Below are positions 1 through 8,745 of a stretch of DNA of 31,666 nt, piece after piece. This stretch comes from Planctomycetota bacterium (lineage in GTDB: Bacteria; Planctomycetota; Phycisphaerae; WQYP01). A program made the position numbers and the translations under genes. Positions within the stretch are counted from its first letter, which is position 1. Every line of letters starts with the position of its first letter. The DNA is taken from positions 1-31,666 of the forward strand of contig JAJYGE010000511.1 in assembly GCA_021785155.1 (NCBI GenBank), read 5' to 3'. The notes below the pieces were generated by a model that worked only from the letters and a program-made list of their open reading frames with translations, did no database searches and was not told the DNA's origin.

Positions 1-160
1 GGCAACTTGAACCAAACCCGCTAAAATCAACGCTCCCATCAACTTGCGCAACTTGGGCAACTTGCCCCGTTAACTTGGGCAAGTTGAAATTTGCAAAGTC
101 TTCTAACTTCTAACTTACAACTTCTAGCTCCTAACTCCCAACTCCTAACTCCTAAATGCC
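1..160. repeat. Short degenerate repeats at the left edge
   Basis: Two kinds of short repeat are visible. In 1-90 the unit CAACTTG(G/C)G recurs several times, ending in an inverted copy (AACTTGGGCAAGTT). In about 104-156 a 7-8 base unit of the form AACTCCT/AACTTCT is repeated in tandem with drift. No convincing gene covers this stretch; an open frame through it translates the repeats into low-complexity leucine/asparagine-rich sequence. The element may continue beyond the window, so its full extent is unknown. The remaining 160 bases before the first gene show nothing else I can name. Confidence 0.6.
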
Positions 161-317
161 GGCGGCCCCGCCGCGTTGCAGAACCGGTCACAGGCCCGAT
201 GGCACCTGGCCGGGCAGACTTGCGCCGTGACGAAACATCCTTTTTCGGCTATTCTAAAGGTCTTGGCCCATGCGCTGCGTGCGCAGCCGATAGGTGTTGT
301 TCGAAAGGATTTTATCC

Positions 318-1241
318 ATGTCTCTGCTTGTCACCGGCTCTATTGGTATTGATTGCGTCACCACACCGCACGGCACCCGGGAAAATATCATCGGCGGATC
401 AGCGGTTTATTTCAGTTGGGCGGCGGCGCATTTTTCCAAGGTACGCCTTGTGGCCGTGGTGGGCGCGGATTGCCCCAAATCTTTTGAAAAGGCATTCAAG
501 CATCCCAATATTGACATTGCCGGATTGGAACGCCGGGCAGGCAGCAAAACCTTCCGCTGGAGCGGCAGCTATGACCCCACCATGAATGAAGCTACCACAA
601 CGGCGGTGGTTCTTAATGTGCTGGCGGAAAAGGCTCCCACCGTACCGGCCAAATTTGCTGATTCAAAAATTGTATTTCTGGCCGCCACGCATCCAGCTCT
701 CCAGATGGAACTTCTCGCCCAGGTGCGTGCCCCCAGGCTGGTGGTCGCCGACACGCGCGATCTCTGGATTAATCAATATCACAAGGAATTAATCGCCAGT
801 CTGAAAAAAGTCGATGGCCTGGTGCTCAACGACCTTGAAGCGCGGTTGATGACCGGGCAGGTTAACCTGGTCGCCGCGATGAAGCAGATTCGCAAAATGC
901 TCAAACCCTCCGGCCCCCGTATGGTGATACTCAAAAAGGGGGAACATGGCTGTTTGACCGCGTATGAGGATCTGATCTTTGCCTTGCCCGCATTCCCAAC
1001 CGATAAAGTAATCGACCCCACCGGTGCGGGAGACAGTTTTGCCGGCGGGATGCTGGGCTATCTTGCGGCTTTGCCACGCTGGTCAACCTCCCATGTAAAA
1101 CAGGCGGTGGCCGCGGGTACTGTCATGGCCAGCTTTACCATACAGGGGTTTTCGCTCGACGGCCTGAAAAAGGCCAATAACGCCGCTGTCAGCGCGCGCC
1201 TGGCGGAATTTAAAAAAATGCTCACCGTCGGCCTGACGTGA
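318..1241 (+). CDS. PfkB-family carbohydrate/nucleoside kinase
   Basis: 307-residue kinase of the ribokinase/PfkB fold, predicted to be cytosolic and to phosphorylate a sugar or nucleoside with ATP. The N-terminus (LLVTGSIGIDCV, then GGSAVYFSWAAAHF) fits the substrate-binding glycine region. Near the C-terminus, at about residues 233-244, DPTGAGDSFAGG is the family's second signature and contains the catalytic Asp and anion hole. The ATG at 318 is preferred over an in-frame TTG at 294 because AAAGGA lies about eight bases upstream. The length is normal for the family. The exact substrate cannot be read from the sequence. The following gene is 319 bases away and seems to have its own promoter. 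Confidence 0.9.
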   Translation: MSLLVTGSIGIDCVTTPHGTRENIIGGSAVYFSWAAAHFSKVRLVAVVGADCPKSFEKAFKHPNIDIAGLERRAGSKTFRWSGSYDPTMNEATTTAVVLNVLAEKAPTVPAKFADSKIVFLAATHPALQMELLAQVRAPRLVVADTRDLWINQYHKELIASLKKVDGLVLNDLEARLMTGQVNLVAAMKQIRKMLKPSGPRMVILKKGEHGCLTAYEDLIFALPAFPTDKVIDPTGAGDSFAGGMLGYLAALPRWSTSHVKQAVAAGTVMASFTIQGFSLDGLKKANNAAVSARLAEFKKMLTVGLT

Positions 1242-1324
1242 CAAAACCGGTCCGCAGCGCGGCATCTCGACACGCATTACACCGAGGCCGGAATGCGATT
1301 TATGGTTGTCGTGTGCGATTTTTG

Positions 1325-1352
1325 TTGACCCTTATGGCGTTGCCGGTAAGAT
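1325..1352 (+). promoter_or_regulatory. Candidate sigma70-type promoter for the beta-propeller gene
   Basis: TTGACC at 1325-1330 and TAAGAT at 1347-1352 are separated by 16 bases, a reasonable housekeeping promoter. A transcript would start near 1359 and carry a leader of about 200 bases before the ATG at 1561. I see no gene in the 1242-1560 gap, only this promoter and weak stem potential near 1476-1506 (CCCAA pairing with TTGGG). Confidence 0.4.
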
Positions 1353-1560
1353 GGAGAGGAAGATGGTTCGGCGGAGAAGCCGCAATAAAGTGTCGGCACC
1401 GCGAAAAAAATAGCGTTTCACGGCGCGTGGTTGAAATAGGGCTGGTAGCTTTGTCTGGTTCGTGCGGAATAAAAAAGCGCCCCAACCGACAACAGCAATT
1501 GGGCACTGATCAATCGTAAACGGCGTGGAAATGGATGTTAAGTTCATGAGGAGTTTTTGA

Positions 1561-2673
1561 ATGAATCGCACGCGATTGCGGCTTGGTTTCCTGGCGATTC
1601 TGCTGGGCTTGGCCATGGGCTTGCCGACTTGGGCCAGAGCCGCGGCTCCCATTACCAGGGCATCGGCTAACAAGGCCGGATTTGAACAACTCTGGCAACT
1701 GCCGGTGGGAATCAGCAACAGCAATCTTGATTCCGTCGCCAAAATATGGCGCCTTGGCGGCAACCTTTACGTGCTCACGCATCGCGGCTATATGATCTGC
1801 ATCCGGGCACAGGTTGGTGTTATACGCTGGACCATTAAATTACCCGGAATTGCCGCCAGCATCTTCCGTCCAACAGCATTTAATAAAGCGCATGAGTTCA
1901 TATTGCTGGTCAGCGGCCACATTTTAATTATTGACGCGCGCAACGGTTCAATTGTGCACAACAGATCCCTGCACTTCGCGCCGGGGACCAATCCGGTTGT
2001 GGGTCCCGATCTGATTCTCATCGGGTCATTACATGACTGCATGTTCGCTTTATCGCCGACCTGGCCGCCACGGCAGTTATGGTTTAAGCTTGATAAGGGC
2101 GGCTCATTTGTCACCGACCCGGTTATGGCCGATGGCTTAGCCATCTTCGGCAGTCGCGAAGGCACGATCGTGGCCCGCGATCTTGAGGATGGCACCGGTG
2201 GCTGGACGCGCCATGTTGGCGGGCATCTCCTGGCCAGCCCGGCGCTGCTCAACAGCGTGGCCTATTTTCCATGTATGGACAACAATGTGTATGCCGTCAA
2301 CACGCAAAATGGCATTTCTCCGTGGATTGTCCATCTCCCCGGCTTTCTTGATTTCACCCCATCAATTATCCAAAATCACTTATTGATTCCCTCCGGTCAT
2401 GTCGGCTTGTTTTCGCTGTCCATGAAAACCGGCGTTAGGCAATGGGGGCCGGTGCCCCATGGATTCCGGGTGGTGGGGCGCAACGCCGGCGAAATTTATG
2501 TCGCCACGACGGACGGCAAAATCGTGGTTGTCAGCCTCACGACGGGCCATATTCTCAAAGCCATGAATTACGATTTGCCGTCTATTTTCCTTCGCAACAG
2601 TGTATCGTCTACGATTTTTTTGACTTCGGTAACCGGGGAAGTGGAAGCATTGAAGCCCCTGCCGAGACAATGA
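1561..2673 (+). CDS. Exported PQQ-like beta-propeller repeat protein
   Basis: 370 residues. The first ~28 residues form a Sec-type signal peptide (basic MNRTRLR, a hydrophobic LGFLAILLGLAMGL core, then an Ala-rich WARAAAP cleavage region), so the mature protein should lie in the periplasm or at the outer membrane. The rest consists of repeated beta-strand units of the PQQ-like/quinoprotein type, with recurring patterns such as GxLYVLTxxGxxxCIRAxxGxxRW and NxVYAVNTQNGxxPW. Such propellers usually act as binding platforms (the BamB family is one example), and an enzyme activity is not evident. The ATG has an excellent GAGGAG at 1548-1553. purH follows after 25 bases and may be co-transcribed. 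Specific function unknown. Confidence 0.8.
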   Translation: MNRTRLRLGFLAILLGLAMGLPTWARAAAPITRASANKAGFEQLWQLPVGISNSNLDSVAKIWRLGGNLYVLTHRGYMICIRAQVGVIRWTIKLPGIAASIFRPTAFNKAHEFILLVSGHILIIDARNGSIVHNRSLHFAPGTNPVVGPDLILIGSLHDCMFALSPTWPPRQLWFKLDKGGSFVTDPVMADGLAIFGSREGTIVARDLEDGTGGWTRHVGGHLLASPALLNSVAYFPCMDNNVYAVNTQNGISPWIVHLPGFLDFTPSIIQNHLLIPSGHVGLFSLSMKTGVRQWGPVPHGFRVVGRNAGEIYVATTDGKIVVVSLTTGHILKAMNYDLPSIFLRNSVSSTIFLTSVTGEVEALKPLPRQ

Positions 2674-2698
2674 CAACTTCCAAAATAAAGCTGGTTTG

Positions 2699-4285
2699 AT
2701 GAACCCTGACCTTGTTCCTGTTCGCCGTGCGCTGGTTTCCGTTTCGGATAAAACCGGGCTGATTGAATTGGCTGAAATTCTCAGTAAGGAATTTTCCATT
2801 GAGATTATCTCCACCGGAGGTACCGCCCGCGTTTTGGCTGCCGCCGGTTTGCCGGTCAAAGATATTTCTCAAATAACCGGGTTTCCTGAAATGATGGATG
2901 GCCGCGTAAAAACGCTGCACCCCGCGGTGCATGGAGGATTGCTGGCCCTGCGCGACAACGACCAGCATACCGCGGCCATGCGCGTCCATCACATTGAACC
3001 CATTGATCTGCTGATCGTTAATTTGTATCCCTTTGAGCAAGTTACCGGTCGTGGTGATTGCACTGTTACCGAGGCGATTGAAAACATTGACATCGGCGGA
3101 CCCGCCATGATCAGATCCGCCGCCAAAAATCATCGCAGCGTCGCAGTTGTCACCGATGCCTCACAATACAAGGATCTGATCAGTCAACTGCGTACGTACT
3201 ATGGAAACACACCTTCCGCTTTCCGTAACACGCTTGCCGCCGCGGCGTTCGCCCGCACCGCCCGCTACGATGCCGCGATCAATAATTATCTCATGGGCCA
3301 ATATGCTCCCGAGGCCTCCACCGCGCTAAGCCCGGTTCTGGCTCCTGTGCTGCATCTCCGGCAAACCCTCCGCTACGGTGAAAATCCACATCAGGCCGGA
3401 GCGTTGTACGCATCGACCGGTGAATCCAATGGCCTGGCTGGTGCCGAACAATTACATGGCAAAGCCCTTTCCTATCTGAATCTGCTTGATGCCGACGCCG
3501 CCATGGCGCTGGTGGCTGAATTTACCCAACCCGCCGCCGCCATTATCAAACATGCGAATCCCTGCGGCTGCGCAGTGGCCGCAACGCTCTCCGAGTCTTT
3601 TGATCTCGCCTACGCCGGCGATCCTGTCGCCGCATTTGGTGCCATTGTCGCCTTTAACCGCCCGGTGGATACTGCCACGGCGGAGAACATCGTTGCCGGC
3701 AAACGGTTTATCGAAGTGCTGTTGGCCCCGGGCTATGATCCGGCGGCTCTGGAACTGTTACGCCATCGCTGGGCTGATTGCCGCGTGCTGCTGGTGCGAC
3801 AGACCACCGCTGAACCACTGGCGCTGCGAAGCATTTCCGGCGGAATGCTGGCGCAACAACCTGATGCCATCGGGTTTGATAAATCCCGGGCCAGGGTGGT
3901 TTCCAAACGCCAGCCGGATGCCGCGCAATGGCATGATCTGTCCTTTGCGGCCCTGACCTGCAAACATGTTAAGAGCAACGCCATTACGCTGGTGCGTGGA
4001 GGGCAACTCATCGGTGCCGGTGCCGGACAGATGAGCCGCGTTACCAGTTGCCGACTGGCGGTGGATCTGGCGCGTCAGAATGGCCACGGCGATAAACTCA
4101 TCGGATCGGTCGCGGCATCGGATGCGTTTTTCCCATTTCCCGATGGTCCGGAAATTCTCATTGCCGCCGGTGCCCGGGCGATTATCCAGCCGGGGGGTTC
4201 AAAAAAAGATGATCTCACTATTGAACTTTGCGATCAGCGGGATGTTGCGCTGGTGTTCACCGGCATTCGCCATTTTCGGCATTGA
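2699..4285 (+). CDS. purH: Bifunctional AICAR transformylase/IMP cyclohydrolase
   Basis: 528 residues, the usual PurH length. It catalyses the last two steps of de novo purine synthesis: formylation of AICAR by 10-formyl-THF, then ring closure to IMP. The N-terminal MGS-like cyclohydrolase domain shows STGGTARVL (about residues 39-47) and FPEMMDGRVKTLHP. The C-terminal transformylase domain shows RYGENPHQ (about 225), KALSYLNLLDADAA, the catalytic IKHANPCGCA (about 284) and ASDAFFPF (about 473). The ATG at 2699 is chosen over the TTG directly before it; the Shine-Dalgarno is weak, so coupling to the upstream gene is possible. The gene is convergent with dapF, leaving only 17 bases between the stops. 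Confidence 0.97.
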   Translation: MNPDLVPVRRALVSVSDKTGLIELAEILSKEFSIEIISTGGTARVLAAAGLPVKDISQITGFPEMMDGRVKTLHPAVHGGLLALRDNDQHTAAMRVHHIEPIDLLIVNLYPFEQVTGRGDCTVTEAIENIDIGGPAMIRSAAKNHRSVAVVTDASQYKDLISQLRTYYGNTPSAFRNTLAAAAFARTARYDAAINNYLMGQYAPEASTALSPVLAPVLHLRQTLRYGENPHQAGALYASTGESNGLAGAEQLHGKALSYLNLLDADAAMALVAEFTQPAAAIIKHANPCGCAVAATLSESFDLAYAGDPVAAFGAIVAFNRPVDTATAENIVAGKRFIEVLLAPGYDPAALELLRHRWADCRVLLVRQTTAEPLALRSISGGMLAQQPDAIGFDKSRARVVSKRQPDAAQWHDLSFAALTCKHVKSNAITLVRGGQLIGAGAGQMSRVTSCRLAVDLARQNGHGDKLIGSVAASDAFFPFPDGPEILIAAGARAIIQPGGSKKDDLTIELCDQRDVALVFTGIRHFRH

Positions 4286-4302
4286 TGCTTTCCCGCCAGC
4301 AT

Positions 4303-5214
4303 TTATTCGTAATCGTTCGGCCACTCGCCTGAAAACACCTCTGTCGCCGGGCCGGTCATATACACGCATCCATCCGCCTGATTCCATTTCAATGCCAATT
4401 GCCCCCCGGGCAGATTCGCCAGAATGATCCGATTGGTTTTACCGGTTAAAACGCCCGCCACACATACCGCCGCCGCGCCGGTCCCACAGGCCAGCGTAAT
4501 TCCGCTGCCCCGTTCCCAAGTTCGCATTGTTACTTCGCCCGCGTGATGCACGCGCACAAAATGCGTGTTGACGCGGCGCGGAAACAGCGGATGTTTTTCA
4601 ATCTGGGGGCCGATGATTTCCAGCGGTACTTTAGCCGGATCCTTACAAAACAGAACCAGATGTGGATTGCCCATGGATACACAGGTCATAACCTCTTCCA
4701 GTCCGGCGGCCTTGAGCCAGTCACGATCAGCCGGCATTGCTCCAAGTTTCAGAACCTCGCCCCACGGATAATTCACCACCTGATCCAATTTGGAAATCTT
4801 CACCGGAATATCCGCCGCTTTGAGAATCGGCTGGCCCATATTGACCGTCACGCGATTCACTTTTCCGCGTTCAATCCACAGATCCAGCGTCAGGACACCG
4901 GCGCCGGTCTGAACCCGCACCGGATTGGCCGTCGTCAGACGATGGTCAAAGGCATATTTAGCCACGCAGCGCACGCCATTGCCGCACATTTCCGATTCAC
5001 TGCCATCCGCATTGAACATGCGCATGCGCACATGAGCCCCCTGGGCCGCGGCATCCGCGGTTGGAGGGCCGATGAGAATCAACCCATCGCCGCCCACGCC
5101 AAAATGCCGATCCGCAATTTTTACCGCCAGAGCTTCCGGATGATTTACATTCTGATGAAATACGTCGACATAAACATAGTCGTTTCCTATGCCGTGCATC
5201 TTCGTGAAACGCAT
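4303..5214 (-). CDS. dapF: Diaminopimelate epimerase
   Basis: 303-residue cytosolic enzyme converting LL- to meso-diaminopimelate for lysine and peptidoglycan synthesis. The start MRFTKMHGIGNDYVYVD is the classic DapF N-terminus. Both catalytic cysteines are present: one in SEMCGNGVRC and one in TLACGTGAAA. The ATG at 5214 is favoured over a longer upstream reading because GGAG lies about seven bases before it and family homology begins exactly there. It follows the P-loop kinase gene on the same strand after 105 bases. A DAP pathway implies DAP-type peptidoglycan and/or lysine synthesis, in keeping with murJ elsewhere in the window. Confidence 0.96.
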   Translation of the reverse strand: MRFTKMHGIGNDYVYVDVFHQNVNHPEALAVKIADRHFGVGGDGLILIGPPTADAAAQGAHVRMRMFNADGSESEMCGNGVRCVAKYAFDHRLTTANPVRVQTGAGVLTLDLWIERGKVNRVTVNMGQPILKAADIPVKISKLDQVVNYPWGEVLKLGAMPADRDWLKAAGLEEVMTCVSMGNPHLVLFCKDPAKVPLEIIGPQIEKHPLFPRRVNTHFVRVHHAGEVTMRTWERGSGITLACGTGAAAVCVAGVLTGKTNRIILANLPGGQLALKWNQADGCVYMTGPATEVFSGEWPNDYE

Positions 5215-5319
5215 TGATAAACTCCGTCGCCATGCCGCCGGGGCGTGCCAGCGGACTTCCGTTGTCATTCAACCGCACCGGTCTGCTGCCGCGTTATTTA
5301 TACCGCAGCGAAAATACCA

Positions 5320-6162
5320 TCATACTTCATCAGGATTCGACTCGGAAGAATCAGGATGATTAGCCCATACAACCGTGGAAATTGCGCCGTCGCGATCGCG
5401 TTGGATGAACACTTCCGCCTTTTTTTTGGTCATTTCCACCACCCGTGCGTTGGGCAGATCCACCCGTTTTACCCAATCCTTGGCCAATGCGATGCTTTTT
5501 CCGCCGTCGATATGCCGATTCATCAGGTTCGTCACCACCGATGCCGGTGGGGCTTCAACGTAAATCCGAAGATCAAACATTTCCGCGAGACCCGCATACG
5601 GCGGACGCTCCAGAAACAGATAATTCCCTTCCACCAGCACCAGATTCACCGATTCATGGACGTGCAGCGCATTGGGTAGTGGCCTGTGAAATACCCGGTC
5701 ATAACCGGGCCATGTCATGGTGGGGGGGCTTTGCTTCAAACGTACCAGGTGATCGTGCAGCATCATCACATCATACGTTTCCGGTGCGCCTTTGCATTGG
5801 GTAAGTTTTATTTGCCGTCCATCCTCCAGTTGCAAAAAGCGTTGCGACAGCACCGAGTCCGGAAAGTGAAATCCATCCATCGGCAACGCCGCAACCGTTA
5901 TTTTTGGCATGATATTTTTTGTGGCCATCCATGCGATCTGCTCGGCGAAAAAAGATTTTCCGGATCCCGGCGTACCGGCTATCCCCACCACCATGCGCCG
6001 CCCGCACAGACGCTGCATGTCAACGAGATTGGACAAAAAGGGCCGCCATCGTTTGGTCCACTCCGCAGCGCGAATATGCATCTCGGCCCGCTGACCATTA
6101 ATCAGCAGCGGGATATCCTTATGCAGAAACCACGGAAATGGATCAATTTCTTGTAATGCCAA
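5320..6162 (-). CDS. P-loop nucleoside/sugar kinase (uridine kinase/phosphoribulokinase superfamily)
   Basis: About 280 residues. The core MVVGIAGTPGSGKSFFAEQI contains a Walker A motif (GTPGSGKS). Further on are DGFHFPDSVL, the substrate-side Asp-rich segment typical of the uridine kinase/PRK/pantothenate kinase superfamily, and LVLVEGNYLFL, the Walker-B-like strand. The family phosphorylates nucleosides, fructose or pantothenate-type substrates in the cytosol; the actual substrate is not determinable. An in-frame TTG exists at 6183, but the TTG at 6162 sits eight bases after GAGGAG (6171-6176) and is the better start. The N-terminal ~60 residues before the P-loop are longer than in minimal kinases. 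It may be co-transcribed with dapF. Confidence 0.82.
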   Translation of the reverse strand: MALQEIDPFPWFLHKDIPLLINGQRAEMHIRAAEWTKRWRPFLSNLVDMQRLCGRRMVVGIAGTPGSGKSFFAEQIAWMATKNIMPKITVAALPMDGFHFPDSVLSQRFLQLEDGRQIKLTQCKGAPETYDVMMLHDHLVRLKQSPPTMTWPGYDRVFHRPLPNALHVHESVNLVLVEGNYLFLERPPYAGLAEMFDLRIYVEAPPASVVTNLMNRHIDGGKSIALAKDWVKRVDLPNARVVEMTKKKAEVFIQRDRDGAISTVVWANHPDSSESNPDEV

Positions 6163-6229
6163 ACCGCGAACTCCTCGATCCAAGCGTATGGATGCCTTGT
6201 GACACTATTCCGCATGGTACACGCAATCC

Positions 6230-6272
6230 GACCGGCGGCCATTCCCGGTCTCTTCCTGCAATTATCATACCA
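6230..6272 (-). promoter_or_regulatory. Candidate extended -10 promoter and leader hairpin before the P-loop kinase
   Basis: On the minus strand TGGTATGAT (6264-6272) is a near-perfect extended -10 element, with no convincing -35. Transcription would begin near 6257 and give a leader of about 95 bases. Within that leader GACCGG (6230-6235) and CCGGTC (6245-6250) can pair around a nine-base loop. The rest of the gap up to the next gene (6273-6617) shows no coding signal that I trust. Confidence 0.35.
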
Positions 6273-6617
6273 CCATGAAGGTTTTTGTGGCTAACTGACT
6301 CCTGAAGTTATGAGGTGTGGGCGTTTTTATCAGGAATATTCCATCCCCCCAACGAATTGCGGTGCAGATGGCGTTGCGTTTTGCGCATCCCGACAAAAGC
6401 GGGCCTACTGAGGTTATGTTGGTCGGGGCGCACCGAACATCTATCGCGATATTGCATCATTCCTGCGTACAAAAAATTCCGCCGCCCCCAGCAGGCCTTT
6501 GTTTTATCAGACTGGCTTTGGTCACGCCCCGTCATACGATCGGCACACTGTCAAACGGGTACCATTCGAGAGAAAGGCATCCCCCATCTTTGTTCCCGGC
6601 ACCGAACACTTGCTCAC

Positions 6618-8663
6618 TTAGCGCTGTGCTTGCGGCGCGGCACGCTGCGCCGCGGATGCCAGTTCCCGCGCCTTGTCCAGAAGCCGGTACGCCCCGGGGT
6701 ATGCTCCAGCTATCTGAATCACTGTTTGAAATTCAGAAATTGCCGCTTGGGGGTGGCCATGCCGAAGCAGGCACCGGCCCAGCAGGAATCGGGCTTGAAC
6801 CAGATCGGGTGCCATATCTGTAGCCGCCTGATATTGCCGTATAGCCTTCGGCCACTGCCCGGTCTGCTCCAGGGCGATGGCCAGCAACATATGGTATCGG
6901 GGTCTGTTGGGCGCGTAATGCAGAGCACGCTGGAAGGCGGCAATTGCGGACTGCAGTTGCCCCTGCCGCTCCAACGCCTGACCAAGGGCCGCCAAAAGCG
7001 TGGCGGAATGCGGCATGAGTGTCAAGCCGCGGTGTAAATCCTTCATGGCCATTTTTACATTCCCGATTTGTTCGTAGCAATAAGCAATCTGGGCAATGGC
7101 GGTCGGATAGTACGGGTCGGGCCCCAGTGAGCGCCGCAACCAGGTGATGGCTTGCTGGTATTTGTGCAGATGCATTAAACCGGCACCGATGATGCCCGAT
7201 CCAACTACATCCATTGCAGGGGCCAGCGAATAGCCGTGTTCAGCCAGGGCAATTGCCTTTTGATAATGGCCTGCGTCGAGAGCCATGGCTCCAAGGTTGT
7301 CATAGGCTGCCGGGCAGTCCTTGTTATACCGCAGTTCCTGCGCCCAGATGGCCTTGACTGATCTGTAATTCATGGATCTCCGAAAGCTCAAAATCCCCAG
7401 CACCAGCAGCACACTGCACCCGGCAGCCATGGCCACGCCGCGCCGGACGCTGTGGCTGGCGGTCGTACTGGAAATGGATGGTGCCGGGACCGTCGTCCGA
7501 CGCAGCAAACCATCTACCCATTGCACACCCAGCACAATCAGGCTGATGCAACCGAGATAGAAATAATGATCTGTCACAAAGGTCGAGGACATTCCGGAAA
7601 AGGCAAAAAAGCCCAGTGACGGCGATACCATGATGGCATAGATTGCCGCCGCCGCCGCCGGTCCACGTCCGATGCGCCGACAACCCGCAAACAGTACCAC
7701 CCCGACCAGCGCCGCCGCCAGTGGATAAATCAGATCTAACGTCGAAAAATGCCGGATATGCCAGCGCGGATAAATGGAGAGAATCGGGTGCGGCCATAGC
7801 AGTTTGGCGGGATAAAACCACAGATCCTTGCCGGCGATAATCAGATGCTGTCGTATTGAAAAATGGAAGTAGCTGCCCATTGCTCCGGCACCGGTGCGTT
7901 CCCGCCAGATGGCCATCAGTCCCGCAGCCACAGTAAGACCGAACCACGGCCCGCTGGCCAGTATATGTTTGGTGCTCAGTCGGCCCGTTTTCCACCACGT
8001 CAGCACCAGAATGGCCGCCGGCAGCGCACAAACATACGTCTTGGCCAGCAGCGCCAGCAAATAAAGAACTGTTGCCAGCCAGTAAAACTTCCAGTCCAGC
8101 GCGGGCGGTGCGCGCTGAAGGCCTTCATCCGAATGATCCAAGGCGGTGAAACGCACCCACGCCCATACCGCCATAAGTACCAACGCGCCGGAGAGCAGAT
8201 TCTTTTGTTCCACCACCCATGCCACGGATTCCACCACGACCGGATGAATGGCAAAAATTGCGGCCATCATCCAGGCGGCCCTGAAACGCAATCGCAGCAG
8301 CAACCGCCATAGCAGAATTGCATTGAAAATCTGCAATAGCAGACTCACGACATGGTATCCCAAGGGATGGGGCCCCCATACCATCCATTGCAGTAGAAAG
8401 CCGGTGGTTGTCAGTGGATAATACTGCAGAAAGGTATCGGGTTGAAACCAGATTTTCACTAGGCCCGACCAATGGCGGAGGAATGGATTATTAACAATCC
8501 AGTACAGATCATCCCAAAAAAAACCCGCCCTATGCAGCGGAAAATAAACCACCAGGCACAGGGCCGCCAATGCCAACGCCGGCAAAATCACCCGCCGGAC
8601 ACCGGATCTGCCGCCGACGCTCTGAGGTGATGGATTGGACGGTGGAGACGATGGTTGTTGCAT
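6618..8663 (-). CDS. TMTC-like membrane glycosyltransferase (GT-C fold) with C-terminal TPR repeats
   Basis: 681 residues. After a short Pro/Ser-rich cytoplasmic tail the first ~430 residues contain many hydrophobic membrane segments. The first extracytoplasmic loop carries HRAGFFWDDLYWIVNNP, where the acidic pair matches the catalytic DD/DE site of GT-C enzymes, and HPVVVESVAWVVEQKNLLS is a hallmark of the TMTC/DUF1736-type family. From about residue 450 to 660 there are repeated 34-residue TPR helices (for example YDNLGAMALDAGHYQKAIALAEHGY and LLAALGQALERQGQLQSAIAAFQRAL). Relatives transfer sugars from polyprenyl-phosphate donors to protein or glycan acceptors, with the TPRs presenting the acceptor. 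That role is inferred by family. Confidence 0.78.
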   Translation of the reverse strand: MQQPSSPPSNPSPQSVGGRSGVRRVILPALALAALCLVVYFPLHRAGFFWDDLYWIVNNPFLRHWSGLVKIWFQPDTFLQYYPLTTTGFLLQWMVWGPHPLGYHVVSLLLQIFNAILLWRLLLRLRFRAAWMMAAIFAIHPVVVESVAWVVEQKNLLSGALVLMAVWAWVRFTALDHSDEGLQRAPPALDWKFYWLATVLYLLALLAKTYVCALPAAILVLTWWKTGRLSTKHILASGPWFGLTVAAGLMAIWRERTGAGAMGSYFHFSIRQHLIIAGKDLWFYPAKLLWPHPILSIYPRWHIRHFSTLDLIYPLAAALVGVVLFAGCRRIGRGPAAAAAIYAIMVSPSLGFFAFSGMSSTFVTDHYFYLGCISLIVLGVQWVDGLLRRTTVPAPSISSTTASHSVRRGVAMAAGCSVLLVLGILSFRRSMNYRSVKAIWAQELRYNKDCPAAYDNLGAMALDAGHYQKAIALAEHGYSLAPAMDVVGSGIIGAGLMHLHKYQQAITWLRRSLGPDPYYPTAIAQIAYCYEQIGNVKMAMKDLHRGLTLMPHSATLLAALGQALERQGQLQSAIAAFQRALHYAPNRPRYHMLLAIALEQTGQWPKAIRQYQAATDMAPDLVQARFLLGRCLLRHGHPQAAISEFQTVIQIAGAYPGAYRLLDKARELASAAQRAAPQAQR

Positions 8664-8745
8664 AACGTCAATGTAACCTCACGGCGGCAAAATTGCACCA
8701 CCTGAAACGAAAATTGATCGTCAGGGGTGTGTCGGGCGGATGAAG

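Noticed and set aside
1238..1519. A 93-codon frame after the PfkB kinase
   Set aside because: It overlaps the kinase stop, has no Shine-Dalgarno, and its composition (Arg/Cys/Trp-rich) is that of random translation.
4543..5217. A 224-codon open frame on the plus strand
   Set aside because: It lies entirely antisense to dapF, whose catalytic motifs are intact; its translation is His/Ile-rich and resembles no protein.
7324..8031. A 235-codon open frame on the minus strand inside the TPR glycosyltransferase gene
   Set aside because: It is a shifted frame of the real gene; the true frame shows continuous membrane helices and TPR motifs.
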